Shown here: positions 62,941-64,000 of the stretch, piece by piece | How positions within the stretch are numbered: position 1 is the stretch's first letter | Layout of the letters: every line of letters begins with the position of its first letter | NCBI GenBank assembly: GCA_021234155.1 | Contig: JAJEKV010000060.1 | Span: 1,700,988-1,764,987, forward strand | Length of the DNA: 64,000 nt | Source: Isoetes taiwanensis | Taxonomy: Eukaryota > Streptophyta > Lycopodiopsida > Isoetales > Isoetaceae | Reading direction: 5' to 3' | Program-made: the position numbers and the translations under genes | Notes under the pieces: generated by a model | The model's database searches: none | Seen by the model: the letters and a program-made list of their open reading frames with translations, nothing else | Told to the model about the DNA's origin: nothing

Positions 62941-64000
62941 GTGCAGAGAATATGGAGTAACCCTTGCTGTTTCGTGGATTTTAAGACGACATATGATACG
63001 GTCCCTCGGGACCTGTTGTGGCAACGCTTGCAGGAGCTACATGTCCCACAGGATTTGCAGAATGCCATCTACCGGCTCTATGATGGAATATATGCCACTT
63101 TGCCTGCGTCAGACCACCGGGTGAACAGCACCATAGGTGTTAAACAGGGATGCCCGTTATCTCCAACGCTTTTTGGACTCTATATTGACAAGTTGGAGAC
63201 CTGGATGCAAGAACATGGAGGTGGTGGCCCGCAGTTGCCAGAGGCATATACAGTAAAACAGTTGCTCTATGCAGACGATCTGGGCTTATTATCCCATACA
63301 GCTAGGAGTATGTAGGAACATTTGGATGCCCTCAGCCAATTCTGTGACATAGCAGGAATGACAGTCAACCAGCAGAAAACCAAGCTGTTGCCAATCCTGT
63401 CTGCGCAGCATGATATCCCAGACTTCTATTACAGAGGACAAATGATGGAAGTTGTAAGGACCTTTAAGTATCTGGGAATCGATTTCTCTGCTAACATGCT
63501 ATGGGATGACTGTGTAGAAAGAAGGGTCAGCGCGAGATGGAAAGCCCTGTATGCAATGCAGAATAGTTGTTACGGAATAGATCTCTGCGATTGGGCACGC
63601 AAAGCACACCTGTTCTGAGCACTCGTGGAATCAGTATTGTTGTATGGGGTAGAGGTCTGGGGGCCAGCGGTTAGCAAGGGTACTTGGGATAAGCTAGAGA
63701 GGGTACAGAAGGCTTTCCTGACGTACAGCCTAGGCGTAAAGGACAAGGTGCCTTATCCGATTTTGCTGTATGAGACTGGCTTTTGGCCCCTGCAGCATTC
63801 TGCTATGCGCAGGCACCTTGCGTATTTCCATAAGGTTGACAGAATGGATGCACAACATCTTCCTCCCCGGGCTCTGTTATTGGCACAAGGGCCACAACGT
63901 CTGAAGAGAGTGTGGCAGGAGCATTGTAGGGGATGGTTCGCAAGATGGTCCATAGACTATCAACACATTATGGATATGTCGGATATCACGGAGCAGGAGC
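62941..64000 (+). mobile_element. LINE reverse transcriptase, runs off the window end
   Basis: A non-LTR retrotransposon ORF2. In one continuous + strand frame: DFKTTYDTVPRDLLWQRL (RT block with the first catalytic Asp), GVKQGCPLSPTLFGLYIDKL, the catalytic box LLYADDLGLLS (63263-63295), MTVNQQKTKLLP, FKYLGIDFS, then the thumb and linker (VLLYGVEVWGPAV, WDKLERVQKAFL). The frame is broken only by a TAG at 63313-63315, 18 bases after the YADD block, and a TGA at 63616-63618. It is otherwise open to base 64000, so the copy is recent. The endonuclease domain and N-terminus are not found upstream; the preceding minisatellite may mark a 5' truncation. Confidence 0.93.

Overview
This window looks like nuclear DNA of a land plant with a large, repeat-rich genome. 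The evidence is three spliced genes with plant-type orthologues (NTAN1, NXD1, TMA7), many GT-AG introns, Ty1/copia and Ty3/gypsy-chromovirus debris, and several LINEs. A non-flowering plant such as a fern is my best guess, because the LINE type and the low gene density fit, but the clade cannot be proven from sequence alone. I see no prokaryotic operon, CRISPR array or tRNA/rRNA gene.

Layout. 1-2.3 kb: the 3' part of a decayed copia element on the + strand, with a clear polypurine tract and LTR junction. 2.6-6.2 kb: a LINE 3' fragment joined to copia remnants, all on the - strand. 7.5-15.6 kb: the gene island, two neighbouring - strand genes. NTAN1 (protein N-terminal asparagine amidohydrolase, N-degron pathway) lies downstream of NXD1 (NEOXANTHIN-DEFICIENT 1, carotenoid/neoxanthin). 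All ten NXD1 exons join in phase to give 267 aa. NTAN1 has six phased exons plus one exon near 8.1-8.2 kb that appears to need a frameshift or an unseen small exon. 16-33 kb: AT-rich intergenic DNA with a decayed BEACH-protein-like exon near 18.5 kb and several local duplications.

33.4-47.4 kb: one very long LTR retrotransposon in - orientation, with LTRs of about 1.5 kb and an internal region of about 11 kb. It carries degraded protease, RT, RNase H, integrase and a chromodomain remnant, so it is a chromovirus-type gypsy element. Inside it, between 40.9 and 44.1 kb, is a long inverted repeat (arms about 1.15 kb) whose arms carry convergent TATAAAAG-type promoter-like motifs.

48.5-49.6 kb: an intact small housekeeping gene on the + strand, TMA7 (64 aa, 4 exons). 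Its first intron must be a GC-AG intron, and a nested inverted repeat lies in its upstream region. 52.1-54.2 kb: a thioredoxin h C-terminal exon fragment next to two 5'-truncated LINE 3' ends in inverted orientation, each ending in an (AGAAT/ATTCT)n tail. 57 kb: a 396-bp LTR with a near-perfect initiator-Met PBS. 60.2 kb: a (TATC)31 microsatellite. 62.7-64 kb: a minisatellite followed by a LINE reverse transcriptase that is open to the window end except for two in-frame stops.

The three intact genes are unrelated housekeeping functions (N-end rule, xanthophyll metabolism, translation). I see no co-regulated pathway or defence-type system. The most unusual structures are the inverted repeat inside the giant chromovirus, the GC-AG intron of TMA7, the PPT hairpin of the copia element, and the paired LINE tails.
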